Positions 1 to 11,879 are shown, numbered from the stretch's first letter. The stretch: 64,000 nt of DNA from Deltaproteobacteria bacterium (GCA_012729375.1 JAAYDE010000001.1:1-64000); one strand, 5' to 3'. The notes: a model not told the origin generated them from the letters alone. Made by a program: numbers and translations.

Positions 1-1
1 C

Positions 2-751
2 ATCGGCGTGATTCTGGGTACCGGTCTGGGCGGCATCGCCCAAACCCTGGAAGAGATCGCCGCTTTTCCCTATACGAGCATTCCCCATTACCCGGCATCT
101 ACCGTCAAAAGCCACGCCGGCAAACTGATCCTCGGCCGTTTGGGGGGTAAAACCGCCCTCGTCATGCAGGGCAGGCTTCACCTCTACGAAGGCTACTCCG
201 CCCGGGAGATCGCCTTTCCCATCCGCGTCATGGCCCGCCTCGGGGTAAAAACCCTTGTTATCTCCAACGCGGCCGGCGGCCTCAATCCCCATTTTTTCGC
301 CGGCGACCTCATGCTCATCACCGACCATATCAATCTTACCGGCCACAATCCCCTGATCGGTCCCAATGTCGATGAATGGGGGGAAAGATTTCCGGGAATG
401 ACCGAACCCTACGACCGCCGTCTGCGCCAGTTGGCTGCGGAGGTTGCCCTGGCGGAAAAGATTCCGCTGCATCCGGGCGTCTATGCCGGGGTCACCGGGC
501 CCAGCCTGGAAACGGCGGCCGAGACACGATTTATCCGCGCCATGGGAGCCGACGCGGTCGGCATGTCGACCCTCATGGAGGTCATCACCGCGGTCCATAT
601 GAAGCTTAAAATATTGGCTTTTTCCGCCATCACCAATGTCAATCTGGCGGACGCCTACGAAGCCACGACCCTGGAGGCGATCATAGCCGCCGCGGAAGCG
701 GCCGGGCCGAAACTGGCGCGGATCATGACCAGGACCATTGAACAACTGTGA
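2..751 (+). CDS. Purine-nucleoside phosphorylase, 5' end truncated by window edge
   Basis: ORF open at left edge; ILGTGLGG, SNAAGGLNPHFFAGDLMLITDHINLTG and SAITNVNLA typical of PNP/MTAP family. Confidence 0.9.
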   Translation: MGVILGTGLGGIAQTLEEIAAFPYTSIPHYPASTVKSHAGKLILGRLGGKTALVMQGRLHLYEGYSAREIAFPIRVMARLGVKTLVISNAAGGLNPHFFAGDLMLITDHINLTGHNPLIGPNVDEWGERFPGMTEPYDRRLRQLAAEVALAEKIPLHPGVYAGVTGPSLETAAETRFIRAMGADAVGMSTLMEVITAVHMKLKILAFSAITNVNLADAYEATTLEAIIAAAEAAGPKLARIMTRTIEQL

Positions 752-781
752 CCACCGGGTATCCGGCGCGGGAGAAACAGG

Positions 782-2113
782 ATGGATACAGATTCCAGAA
801 ACTCTACGGTCGATCTTCTACTGATCAATGGGATGGTTTTGACCCTGGATTCCGAGAATCGCCGGTTCGATTCCGGAGCGGTGGCCATACGGGGGGAAGA
901 AATCGTCGCGGTGGGGCCGTCCCCGGAGCTCACCGCTCGTTTCCGGGCCGGAAAAACCCTGGACGTCCAGGGCTGCGCGATCATGCCGGGGCTGGTCAAT
1001 GGCCACACCCATGCCGCCATGACCCTGTTTCGCGGCCTGGCCGACGATCTACCCCTCATGGAGTGGCTGCGGGACTATATCTTCCCGGCGGAGGAAAAGC
1101 TGACGGAGGAGATGGTTTACCGGGGAACCCAGTTGGCCTGCGCCGAAATGATCCTGTCGGGGACCACCACCTTCTGCGACATGTACCTGTTCGAGCACAA
1201 AGTGGCCGAAGCGGCCAAACAGGCCGGCATGCGGGCCCTGGTCGGCGAGGTTCTGTACGATTTTCCCTCGCCCCACTACGGCTCTGTTCAGAATGGCCTG
1301 AAGTTTACCGAATCCTTGATTGAACAATGGCGGGGGGACCCCCTGGTGCGCATCGCCGTGGAGCCCCACGCCACCTATACCTGCTCTCCGCAACTTCTGC
1401 AGCAGTGCCGGGATCTCGCCGCACGCCACCGGGTTCCGCTGATCATTCATCTGTCGGAAAATCAGACGGAGGTCGATGAGATTCTCAAGCGCCACGGATG
1501 CCGGCCGGTCGCTTACCTGGAAAAACTCGGCCTGCTCGGCCCCAACCTGATCGCCGATCACTGCGTCGCCCTGGATGAAAACGACATGGAACTGCTGGCC
1601 CGAAGAGACGTCCAGGTGATCCACAATCCCGAAAGCAACATGAAGCTGGCCTCCGGCATCGCGCCGATCCCCCGTTTACTGGAAATGGGGGTCAATGTGG
1701 CCCTGGGCACCGACGGCTGCGCCAGCAACAACGATCTCGATCTTTTTGGCGAGATGGATACCTGCGCCAAGCTGCACAAGGTGGCGACCCTCGACCCCAC
1801 TGTCCTGCCGGCGTCCACGGTTCTGCGGATGGCCGTGAAAAACGGCGCCCACGCCCTGGGCCTGGGAGACAGGATCGGCGCGATCGCCCCCGGAAAATGG
1901 GCCGACCTGATTGTGGTGGACCTCCAGAAACCTCACCTCACCCCCCTTTATGAACCGCTGAGCCACCTGGTTTACGCGGCCCGGGGAAGTGACGTCCGCC
2001 ACAGCATCATTCACGGCCGTCTGGTCATGGAAGACAGACAGCTGCTGACTTTGGATATCGGTGAGGTCATGAAACAGGCCAGAAGGCTGAGCCGCCGAAA
2101 AGACCCTTGCTGA
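782..2113 (+). CDS. Amidohydrolase, 5-methylthioadenosine/S-adenosylhomocysteine deaminase-like
   Basis: 443 aa; PGLVNGHTHAAMTLFRGLADDLPLMEWL, HLSENQTEVDE, LGTDGCASNNDLDLF motifs; adjacent to PNP. Confidence 0.88.
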   Translation: MDTDSRNSTVDLLLINGMVLTLDSENRRFDSGAVAIRGEEIVAVGPSPELTARFRAGKTLDVQGCAIMPGLVNGHTHAAMTLFRGLADDLPLMEWLRDYIFPAEEKLTEEMVYRGTQLACAEMILSGTTTFCDMYLFEHKVAEAAKQAGMRALVGEVLYDFPSPHYGSVQNGLKFTESLIEQWRGDPLVRIAVEPHATYTCSPQLLQQCRDLAARHRVPLIIHLSENQTEVDEILKRHGCRPVAYLEKLGLLGPNLIADHCVALDENDMELLARRDVQVIHNPESNMKLASGIAPIPRLLEMGVNVALGTDGCASNNDLDLFGEMDTCAKLHKVATLDPTVLPASTVLRMAVKNGAHALGLGDRIGAIAPGKWADLIVVDLQKPHLTPLYEPLSHLVYAARGSDVRHSIIHGRLVMEDRQLLTLDIGEVMKQARRLSRRKDPC

Positions 2114-2251
2114 AGCGCCCAAGAGTTGCCGCCCCGCTATCCTGCGACTTGGCCGGCGACCAAAATTTCGGTCACCGGGCGTCGTTTACGCTGGCCGGAT
2201 GGTTTACCAAGCCGGGATTATCCTGCCCAACAGAGCGGCACGGCAATTTTC

Positions 2252-3400
2252 TCACAGAGCGCCGGTATAAACCCGCGGCACCCGCTTGCCGATGTTGCAG
2301 AAAACCTCGTAGGAGATGGTGCCGATCTTTTCCGCCCATTCCTCGGCGCGGATGCGCTCAGCCTTGTCTTCTCCCATCAGGGTGACGGTGTCGCCGACCT
2401 CGGCTTCGGGGACATCGGTGACATCGAGCAACGTCCAGTCCATGCAGACGGTTCCTGCCACTTTGACCCGTTTGCCCCGGAGCAGCACCTCGCCGATGTT
2501 GGAGAGGCGGCGGCTGAAACCGTCGCCGTAGCCAATGGGGATGGCGGCCAGACGACTCGGCCGCGAGGTGACGAAGCGGTGCCCGTAGGAAACCCCGGTG
2601 CCTTCCGGCACCCGCTTGATCTGGGCGATGGCGGTGCGCAGACTCATCACCGGACGCAGATCGAAGCCTTTTTCGAAGTGGGCGGATGGCGGCGAGCCGT
2701 AGAGCATGATGCCCGGCCGGACCAGGGTGCATTCGGGGATGTCGAGAGAGAGAACGGCGGCGCTGTTGCTGATGTGGCGGTAGCGGGGAGTGAAGCCGGC
2801 TTCGCGGATGGCGGCAAGGGCGCGGCGGAAGCGCTCCAACTGCTGGGTGATGACGGGGTGGCCGGGGACATCGCTGAGGGCGAAATGGGAGAGCACCCCT
2901 TCCAGGTCGAGAGAAGGCCATTCCCTGAGCCGACCCAGCACCTCGCCCAGTTCTTCCTCCCGGAACCCGACGCGCCCCATGCCGCTGTCGACCTTGAGAT
3001 GGCAGGGATGGCGGACGCCACGCAAAAACGCCGTTTCGTGCAGGCGCCGCGCTCCTTCCAGGTCGAAAAGGATGGGCGTCAACCGATGATCGAGAAGCGT
3101 CCCCTCCTGGCCGGGATAGAATCCTCCCAAAAGCAGAATCGGCAGGCGGATGCCGGCCTCGCGCAGTTGCACCCCCTCCTCGGTGAGGGCGACGCCGAGA
3201 AAATCGGCCCCATGCCTCTCCAGAGCCCTGGCCACGGCCACGGCGCCATGGCCGTAGGCGTCCGCCTTGACGGCGGCCAAAACCTTCCTGTTGGCTCCGG
3301 CATTAGATTTGACCTGCCGATAATTGTGAAGCAGCGCCGTTAAATCGATCTCGGCGCGGGTGGGTCGTCCCGGAAACATCATCTTTTCCCCTTTGATCAT
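2252..3400 (-). CDS. alr: Alanine racemase
   Basis: AVKADAYGHG PLP-lysine motif, VDSGMGRVGF, RPGIMLYG, SYEVFCNIGKRVPRVY C-terminus. Confidence 0.93.
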   Translation of the reverse strand: MIKGEKMMFPGRPTRAEIDLTALLHNYRQVKSNAGANRKVLAAVKADAYGHGAVAVARALERHGADFLGVALTEEGVQLREAGIRLPILLLGGFYPGQEGTLLDHRLTPILFDLEGARRLHETAFLRGVRHPCHLKVDSGMGRVGFREEELGEVLGRLREWPSLDLEGVLSHFALSDVPGHPVITQQLERFRRALAAIREAGFTPRYRHISNSAAVLSLDIPECTLVRPGIMLYGSPPSAHFEKGFDLRPVMSLRTAIAQIKRVPEGTGVSYGHRFVTSRPSRLAAIPIGYGDGFSRRLSNIGEVLLRGKRVKVAGTVCMDWTLLDVTDVPEAEVGDTVTLMGEDKAERIRAEEWAEKIGTISYEVFCNIGKRVPRVYTGAL

Positions 3401-3527
3401 GGATGCGAAGCCGGCATTCCGGCGGCGGCCATTATCCCTCCAAACTTATTCAAATCAAAGCCCATTGTGCCGGAAATTGCTGTTGACAGGCAACATTGGC
3501 CTGTAATAGAGTTTGTGGAAATAGACC

Positions 3528-3620
3528 GATAGGGGTGTGTCATATAGGGACACTGAGAGTTCCGCCCGAGCGGACGACCCTTGGAACCTGATCCGGATCA
3601 TACCGGCGTAGGGAAGCGGC
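3528..3620 (+). ncRNA. TPP (THI-box) riboswitch aptamer
   Basis: CTGAGAG...ACCCTTGGAACCTGATCCGGATCATACCGGCGTAGGGAAGCG matches the thi-box consensus; directly upstream of thiamine genes. Confidence 0.95.
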
Positions 3621-3648
3621 CGCCAAAGAGAACAACAAGCAGTAAACC

Positions 3649-3687
3649 ATGCCGCGCGCCCCTTGAGGTTCGCGGCATTTTTTGTTT
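3649..3687 (+). terminator. Intrinsic terminator in the TPP riboswitch leader (expression platform)
   Basis: ATGCCGCG...CGCGGCAT 8-bp stem followed by TTTTTTGTTT, between aptamer and thiE start. Confidence 0.8.
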
Positions 3688-3701
3688 GCCAAGGGGGAAT
3701 C

Positions 3702-5123
<1,422 letters not shown>

Positions 5124-5209
5124 CGGAACAGGGTCGGCGGGCCCCCGACCCCTCTCGTCACAGCTTCTCGTGCATTAGAAATGAACCTCAAGACGAAAGG
5201 ACTCGACCC

Positions 5210-6514
5210 ATGACCCAACTGGAATCCGCCCGCCGGGGCATCATTACCGACAAAATGAGGATCGCCGCGGCGGCGGAGAATATCGACCCCGAGCTTCTCC
5301 GCCGCCGCATCGCCGAGGGCACCGCCATCATCTGTCATAACGAGAAACACACCCACGGCCGCCCTCTGGCCGTCGGCAAAGGGCTGCGCACCAAGGTCAA
5401 CGCCAATATCGGCACCAGCAAGGACGATACCAGCATCGACAAAGAACTGGCCAAGGCCCGCGCCGCCGTGGCCGCTGGCGCCGACGCCATCATGGACCTC
5501 TCCACCGGCGGGCCGGTGGACGAGATCCGCCGCGCCATCATTCGCGAGACCGATGCCTGCATCGGCAGCGTTCCCCTTTACCAGGCCGCCGTCGACACGG
5601 TGACCCGCAAGGGGAAGGCCATCGTCGACATGACCGTGGACGAGATCTTCGACGGCATCGTCAAACATCTGGATGACGGCGTCGACTTCATCACCGTTCA
5701 CTGCGGCGTGACCCGCGCCACCGTGGAGCGCATGGATCGGGAGGGACGCATCATGGAGGTGGTGTCCCGAGGCGGCTCCTTCACCGCCGCCTGGATGGCC
5801 CACAACGACGCCGAAAACCCCCTCTACGAGTTCTACGACCGGCTGCTGGAGGTCGTGCGCCCCTACGACGCCTGTCTCTCTCTGGGCGACGGCTTCCGCC
5901 CCGGGGCCATCGCCGACGCCACCGACCGCGCCCAGATATATGAACTGATCATGCTCGGCGAACTGACCCAGCGCGCCTGGGGCGCCGGCATCCAGGTCAT
6001 GATCGAAGGGCCCGGGCACGTCCCCCTGAACCAGATTCAGACCAACATCCAGCTTCAGAAGCAGCTCTGCCACGGCGCCCCCTTCTATGTTCTCGGCCCT
6101 CTGGTGACCGACATCGCCCCCGGCTACGACCACATCGCCTGCGCCATCGGCGGCGCTATCGCCGGGGCTGCCGGGGCCGATTTCCTCTGCTACGTGACCC
6201 CCACCGAGCACCTCTGCCTGCCCGGTATCGAGGATGTTCACGAAGGGGTCATGGCCAGCCGTCTGGCCGCCCATGCCGCCGACCTCGCCAAGGGAATCCC
6301 CGGCGCCTGGGAGAAGGATCTGGCCATGAGCAAGGCGCGCAAGGCTCTCGATTGGGAAACCCAGTACAAACTAGCCATCGATCCCGCCAAGGCGCGGCGC
6401 CTGCGGGAAAGTTCGGGCGTCAACGAGGAACACGGCGCCTGTACCATGTGCGGCGAATACTGCGCCTACAAGGTCATGGACAGCCGCCAGAAGCGCAAAT
6501 GGGCGCATCTGTGA
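5210..6514 (+). CDS. thiC: Phosphomethylpyrimidine synthase ThiC
   Basis: NANIGTSKDDTSIDKELAKA, DAIMDLSTGG, C-terminal CTMCGEYCAYKVM Fe-S motif; start placed at MTQLESARRG. Confidence 0.95.
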   Translation: MTQLESARRGIITDKMRIAAAAENIDPELLRRRIAEGTAIICHNEKHTHGRPLAVGKGLRTKVNANIGTSKDDTSIDKELAKARAAVAAGADAIMDLSTGGPVDEIRRAIIRETDACIGSVPLYQAAVDTVTRKGKAIVDMTVDEIFDGIVKHLDDGVDFITVHCGVTRATVERMDREGRIMEVVSRGGSFTAAWMAHNDAENPLYEFYDRLLEVVRPYDACLSLGDGFRPGAIADATDRAQIYELIMLGELTQRAWGAGIQVMIEGPGHVPLNQIQTNIQLQKQLCHGAPFYVLGPLVTDIAPGYDHIACAIGGAIAGAAGADFLCYVTPTEHLCLPGIEDVHEGVMASRLAAHAADLAKGIPGAWEKDLAMSKARKALDWETQYKLAIDPAKARRLRESSGVNEEHGACTMCGEYCAYKVMDSRQKRKWAHL

Positions 6515-6543
6515 CCACTGTTTGATCACTTTCTGACAGACCA

Positions 6544-6582
6544 GGCCGGATTCCCCGGAAAAGGGATCCGGCCTTATTTTTC
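6544..6582 (+). terminator. Rho-independent terminator after thiC
   Basis: GGCCGGATtCCC..GGGaTCCGGCC stem followed by TTATTTTT. Confidence 0.8.
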
Positions 6583-6764
6583 AAACCCTCTTTAGTATGT
6601 TGACCCAGAGACAGGGAAATCAAACCGTTTTAACCATAAAAAAACGCACCAGAAAAAGTTTTGACATTCCCCCTTAATTACCATATAACAACGTTTTAAA
6701 TTTATCGAAAATTTTTTTGTTGCCAGGGTGTAAGTGACATCAACCTTTAAGGAAGGGAGATCCC

Positions 6765-8109
6765 ATGGTTTGCCGCACACTGTTTGGCCTTTTTGTATTT
6801 GCAATAATGATAACGGTTTGCGGATCGGCTTCGGGCGCACCGGTGGCCGCTTCGCCGGCAGATGCCGTTGAAACGGTGTATCCGAAATTTCTCTTCGGCG
6901 GGGATATTCGCCTCCGTGAGGTCTATTTCGACAACATCCCCTACACAATTGGGGGGGGAAGCCCGCGGCGGCGTTAACCACTTCCAGAGATACCGCACCC
7001 GGCTCTGGGGCGAATACCATCATAACGACGATTTCATGGTTCGCGCCCGCTTGACCAACGAATTCAGGACCTATGTCCAACCGAACAACAACGTTTACAA
7101 TTCTCTGGACGAGGTAGTGATCGACAATCTCTTTTTCGATTGGAAGTGGAAGGATCTGACCCTGCGTGTCGGCCGCCAGGATCTGATTTACGGAACGGGC
7201 AAACTGATCCTCGACGGCACCCCGAAAGACGGTTCACGGACGATCTATTTCGACGCCGTGAAGCTGACCTATTCGGGCATTCCGGACACCGATGTCGATT
7301 TCCTGCTGATGTACACCCAGGCCAAGGATCCCATGGTCATCCATTCCGAAGAACGGGATATCGTCGGCTTTGCCGGCGGCGACGATTATGACGGATTCGA
7401 AGCGGGGGGCGGGGTTTACATCAAAAACAAATCCCTTAAAAAACTGCCCTTCGAAGCCTATTACCTGGTAAAAACCCACGAGCAGGACGTGGCTTTCCTC
7501 AACAATAACGATCGCCATACCATCGGCTTGCGCCTGATGCCGAAATTCTCCGCTCTCTTCGACGGCAACCTGGAGGCGGCCTACCAGTTGGGCAACGACA
7601 TCTCCGCGTTCATGATTGACGCCAAAGCCAATATGAACATCCCCGGCCTCGCCGAGCGGAAAGGTCGCCTCGGCGTCGGCTGGTATTACCTTTCCGGCGA
7701 CGACCCGGATTCCAAAAAAGACGAAGGCTGGAACCCCCTGTGGGCGAGGTGGCCCCAATACAGCGAACTCTATGTCTACGCTTACGATACCGACGGCGCC
7801 GGCCGCTGGTCCAACATCAACATGCCCTATGTCGATTTTTCCATTGCGCCCATGAAGAAACTCCAGACCGATCTCCTCCTCGGCTAAATGTGGGCGCCGG
7901 AGGATTCGGGAGCGGGCGGAGGCCACGACCGGGGCTGGCTCTTCACCTTCAAGAATACCTTTACGCTCAAGGAGAATCTGTTTACGCAAAAGGATCGGCT
8001 GGGCGGACACCTGCTGCTGGAACTCATGGAGCCGGGGGCTTACTACACCAAAGACCAACGGGGCCACACCGCCTCCTTCCTGCGCGCCGAGCTGAATTAT
8101 TCCTTCTGA
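6765..8109 (+). pseudogene. Outer-membrane beta-barrel porin-like protein (alginate-export-like), interrupted by a frameshift and an in-frame stop
   Basis: ORFs 6765-6977, 6862-7887 and 7888-8109 form one protein: signal peptide, FLFGGDIRLREVYFDN, RTRLWGEYHHNDDFMVRARLTNEFR, LRVGRQDLIYGTGKLILDGTP, terminal ..LRAELNYSF. Frame changes at a G8 tract (6951-6958); TAA at 7885-7887 lies in the downstream frame. Confidence 0.75.
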
Positions 8110-8140
8110 CCAGAACCAGGCTCCCGGCCAGGCTATAGTA

Positions 8141-8190
8141 AAACAAAGACAGCCGGATTCCTTGCGGGGCATCCGGCTGTCCTTGTTTTC
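8141..8190. terminator. Bidirectional terminator between convergent genes
   Basis: AAACAAaGACAGCCGGAT...ATCCGGCTGTCcTTGTTTT long inverted repeat with A/T flanks. Confidence 0.8.
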
Positions 8191-8252
8191 ACAGCAGGGG
8201 GATTTTTCAAAAACTCAAGCCACGCCGACAGAAGGCGCCGCTAACAGCCTGG

Positions 8253-9995
8253 CTAGGCGTCGGGCCACAGCTCCGCCGCCAGTTCGCGCAGTTTGTACTT
8301 CTGGATTTTCTGGCTGGCGGTCATCGGGAATTCTTTTACGAAATGAACGAACTTGGGGATCTTGAACCAGGAGATTTTGTTGCGGCAGAAATCCTCGACA
8401 TCCCCTTCCGCGATCTCCGCGCCGGGCATGGGGATCACGAAAGCGCCGATCTGTTCGCCGTACTTTTTGCTCGGCACACCGACGATCTGCACATCCTGCA
8501 CACCCGGCATCTGGCCGATGAAATCCTCCACTTCCTTGGGGGAGATGTTCTCGCCGCCGCGGATGATCATGTCCTTGAGGCGACCGGTGATGTAGTAATA
8601 ACCCTCCCCGTCCATGAGGCCGATATCCCCTGAATGCAGCCACCCGTCCGCGTCGATGACCTGGGCGGTCTGTTGCGGCATCTTATAGTAGCCCTTCATC
8701 GTGTTGAAACCGCGGCAGCAGATCTCGCCGGGCTCGTTGATCTCACACAGCTCTCCGGTTTCGGGATTGAGGATCGCCACCTCGATGCCGGGTAAAGCCT
8801 GTCCGATGGAGTTGCATTTGCGCTCGAGGCTGGTCTCGAAGTAGCGCGTCTGCGTCATCACCGGGCCCGACTCGGTGAGCCCGTAGGGATTGGTGATCTC
8901 ACGCATGTTCAGGAACTCCACGCACTGCCGCATGCGTTTGATTGGGCAGGTGGACCCGGACATGATGCCGGTGCGCAGCGAGGAGAAGTCGAACTTGTTG
9001 AAGAGGGGATGGTCCAGAATCGCGATGTACATGGTCGGGACACCGTAGACCGCCGTGCAGCGTTCCTTTTCGATGGACATCATGACGTTGACGGCATCGT
9101 ATTTCTCCACCACCACCATGGTGGCGCCGTGGTTGACGCAGGACATGACCCCCAGCACGCAGCCGAAACAGTGGAAAAGGGGCACCGGTATACAGACCCG
9201 ATCCCGCACCGAGAAGTTCTGGCAGGCGCCGATCCAAAACCCGTCGTTGGCGATGTTGAAATGGCTGAGCTGCACCCCCTTCGGAAATCCCGTCGTCCCC
9301 GAGGTGTACTGCATGTTAACCACGTCGTGGCAGCATATCTCCCCCTGGCGGGTCAGATATTCCCGGTGAGGCGTCTGTACCGCCAGCGCCAGAACCTCGT
9401 TGAGGGAATACATGCCGCGGTGTTTTTCGGGACCGAGGAACATCACCCGCTTCAGAAATGGATAACGCTCGGTCCTGAGTTCGCCCCGCGGCTGCTCCCG
9501 GAGTTCCGGAATCAGCTCGTAGATCGTCTGCACGTAATCGGTGTCCCGGTAGCCGTTGATGAGAAACAGGTTTTCCGTGTCCGACTGTTGTAAAGCGAAA
9601 TCGATCTCGGCTCTCTTGTAGTTCATGTTCAGCGGCAGCAGCACGGCGCCGATCTTGGCCGCGGCGAACATGAGGATGATCCAGTGGGGCACGTTGGTCG
9701 ACCACAGGGCGATCTTCTCGCCCTTTCCGATCCCCAGCGCCATCAGGCCGCAGGCCAGACGGTCGACCTCGATGCCGAACTCGTACCAGGTCAGACGAAA
9801 ATCGCGGTCGACATAGACCAGGGCGTCGAGAGGACCGCAACGGGCGACGGTCTGATCGAGCAACTGCCCGAGGGTGTAGTCGCGGGTAATGGGCAGATTG
9901 TTCCATGGCACCCCTGTGGACACCGCCTGCCGGAACGGCGCCTGATCCGGCGCGGTGCCCAAGGGATCGGTCAATCGGAAAAGCGGCCTCGTCAC
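8253..9995 (-). CDS. AMP-binding acyl-CoA synthetase
   Basis: YTSGTTGFPKGVQLSH, NPYGLTESGP, GWLHSGDIG, GRLKDMIIRGGENISPKEVE motifs. Confidence 0.92.
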   Translation of the reverse strand: MTRPLFRLTDPLGTAPDQAPFRQAVSTGVPWNNLPITRDYTLGQLLDQTVARCGPLDALVYVDRDFRLTWYEFGIEVDRLACGLMALGIGKGEKIALWSTNVPHWIILMFAAAKIGAVLLPLNMNYKRAEIDFALQQSDTENLFLINGYRDTDYVQTIYELIPELREQPRGELRTERYPFLKRVMFLGPEKHRGMYSLNEVLALAVQTPHREYLTRQGEICCHDVVNMQYTSGTTGFPKGVQLSHFNIANDGFWIGACQNFSVRDRVCIPVPLFHCFGCVLGVMSCVNHGATMVVVEKYDAVNVMMSIEKERCTAVYGVPTMYIAILDHPLFNKFDFSSLRTGIMSGSTCPIKRMRQCVEFLNMREITNPYGLTESGPVMTQTRYFETSLERKCNSIGQALPGIEVAILNPETGELCEINEPGEICCRGFNTMKGYYKMPQQTAQVIDADGWLHSGDIGLMDGEGYYYITGRLKDMIIRGGENISPKEVEDFIGQMPGVQDVQIVGVPSKKYGEQIGAFVIPMPGAEIAEGDVEDFCRNKISWFKIPKFVHFVKEFPMTASQKIQKYKLRELAAELWPDA

Positions 9996-10010
9996 GGTCG
10001 GCTCCTTTTT

Positions 10011-10574
10011 TTAGAACGGCATAAAGACGACGGCGTAAATCGTCGCCGCCTGGCCGTTGGCTGCCTTGACGAGGTGCCGCACCACCGAGTTGTAGTAGGC
10101 GGAATCGCCGGGCTTGAGGACATGTCGGACGGAGCCGTACACCAGCTCGACCTCGCCGCTGATCACGACAATGAATTCCTCGCCCTCGTGGGAGGAAAAG
10201 GAGGCCTTGGCCTCGGGGGCGATCTCAATGTAGAAGGGCTCCATGTGCCGGTCGGTCTTGCCGTAACCCAGCGGAAAATAACAGAACCCTCCGGACTCGC
10301 GGACCTTGTGGGAGATTCGCTCATCCTTCCGTGCGCCGGCCCGCACGATCACCGGATCGGCCTGGAACTGATCGTCCATGAAGGTGCCAAGACGCTGCCC
10401 CAGCGCCCGCGAAAGCTTGACCAGTATGCCCAGTGCGGGGTAGACCTCGCCCGCTTCCACGGCGGCGATCACTTCGGCGCTCACCGCCGATTTTTCCGCC
10501 AGCACAGCCATCGTCATTCCCAGGCGCTCGCGATAGGTGCGCACCCGCTCTGCCACTTTGTTCCCGTCGGCCAT
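10011..10574 (-). CDS. XRE-family HTH / cupin transcriptional regulator
   Basis: N-terminal HTH (VRTYRERLGMTMAVLAEKSAVS..VIAAVEAGEVYPALGILVKLSRAL), C-terminal cupin; 15 bp upstream of acyl-CoA synthetase. Confidence 0.85.
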   Translation of the reverse strand: MADGNKVAERVRTYRERLGMTMAVLAEKSAVSAEVIAAVEAGEVYPALGILVKLSRALGQRLGTFMDDQFQADPVIVRAGARKDERISHKVRESGGFCYFPLGYGKTDRHMEPFYIEIAPEAKASFSSHEGEEFIVVISGEVELVYGSVRHVLKPGDSAYYNSVVRHLVKAANGQAATIYAVVFMPF

Positions 10575-10668
10575 AAGGACACCCGATAAAAGAAAAGTTT
10601 GAAAATTCCCTGGCAGGACATTTTGCCACGGTTGGCGGTCCCCGCCTGGGCGATTCGGCCGCTCAGGC

Positions 10669-10697
10669 TTTGTAATGCAGCCCGGTGGCCCTGTCAA
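10669..10697 (-). promoter_or_regulatory. Predicted sigma70-type promoter for the XRE-cupin/acyl-CoA synthetase pair
   Basis: On minus strand TTGACA (10697-10692), 17-nt spacer, TACAAA (10674-10669). Confidence 0.5.
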
Positions 10698-10698
10698 C

Positions 10699-10732
10699 GC
10701 CAAAGCTCCCGGTTGGATGCGGGAGCTTTGGC
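10699..10732. repeat. Perfect 13-bp inverted repeat directly upstream of the predicted -35
   Basis: GCCAAAGCTCCCG gttggatg CGGGAGCTTTGGC. Confidence 0.8.
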
Positions 10733-10898
10733 GATTTAACTCGACGGGGCGAGCCTGCGGCAGGCAGCCGGCAAGCAGGATGGAGCGCCTCAGCCACGGC
10801 GCGCGGCTTTTAAAAAGCGCCGCCTTGACAACAGAAGGTGAGCCTAAAACCTCGAGCAGCGCCCCGTTGTCCTGGAGAAGAAGTTTTTAAACGGCCTG

Positions 10899-11879
10899 TC
10901 AGCCCTTGCCGGCACTTCCCAGGACGGTCTCGTTCTTGTGTTTGATCAGCGCCACCAGCTCCTTGCGGGCCGCGCCCAGGTACTTGCGCGGGTCGAATTC
11001 GCCGGGGTGGTTGGCCAGGTATTCCCGCACCTTGGCGGTCACCGCCAGGCGCCCGTCGGAGTCAATATTGATCTTGCAGACGGCACTGGCCGCGGCTTTG
11101 CGCAGCTGGTCCTCGGGGATGCCGATGGCCCCTTCCATCCTGCCGCCGTACTGGTTGATCAACTCCACATAACTCTGGACGACGCTGGAGGCGCCGTGCA
11201 AAACGATGGGAAAGCGGGGAAGCCGCTTCTCGATCTCGGCCAGGATGTCGAAACGCAGGTTGGGCGGCGCTTCCCCCGGTTTGACCTTGAACTTGTAGGC
11301 GCCGTGGCTGGTGCCTATGGAGATGGCCAGGGAATCGACGCCGGTCTTGGTGACGAAATCGACCACCTCGTCGGGGCGGGTGTAGGTGGATTTCTCCGCC
11401 TGAACCTCATCCTCGATGCCCGCCAGCACGCCAAGTTCCCCTTCCACCGAAACATCGAACCGGTGGGCGTATTCCACCACCTGGCGGGTCAGCTTGACGT
11501 TCTCCTCATAGGGAAGATGGGAGCCGTCGATCATGACCGAGGAAAATCCCGAATCGACGCAGGACCGGCACAATTCCAGGGAATCGCCGTGGTCGAGATG
11601 GAGGGTGATGGGGATGTTGGAGCCCATTTCCCGCACCATTTCCACCGCCCCCAGGGCCATGTAGCGAAGCATGGTGCTGTTGGCATAGTCGCGGGCCCCC
11701 TTGCTGACCTGCAGGATGACCGGCGACGAGGTTTCCGCGCAGGCCGTCACAATAGCCTGCAACTGTTCGAGGTTGTTGAAGTTGTAGGCGGGGATGGCGT
11801 AACCGCCATCGACCGCTTTGGAGAACATCTCCCTGGTGTTGACCAGCCCCAGTTCGGAAAAATGAACCTTTTTGCTCAT
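10899..11879 (-). CDS. fba: Class II fructose-bisphosphate aldolase
   Basis: YNFNNLEQLQAI, ITLHLDHGDS, SVMIDGSHLPYEENV, GTSHGAYKF, LHGASS motifs. Confidence 0.92.
   Translation of the reverse strand: MSKKVHFSELGLVNTREMFSKAVDGGYAIPAYNFNNLEQLQAIVTACAETSSPVILQVSKGARDYANSTMLRYMALGAVEMVREMGSNIPITLHLDHGDSLELCRSCVDSGFSSVMIDGSHLPYEENVKLTRQVVEYAHRFDVSVEGELGVLAGIEDEVQAEKSTYTRPDEVVDFVTKTGVDSLAISIGTSHGAYKFKVKPGEAPPNLRFDILAEIEKRLPRFPIVLHGASSVVQSYVELINQYGGRMEGAIGIPEDQLRKAAASAVCKINIDSDGRLAVTAKVREYLANHPGEFDPRKYLGAARKELVALIKHKNETVLGSAGKG

Noticed and set aside
2126-3343. 405-aa + strand ORF opposite alr
   Set aside because: Shadow ORF in GC-rich DNA; the minus strand encodes clear alanine racemase motifs
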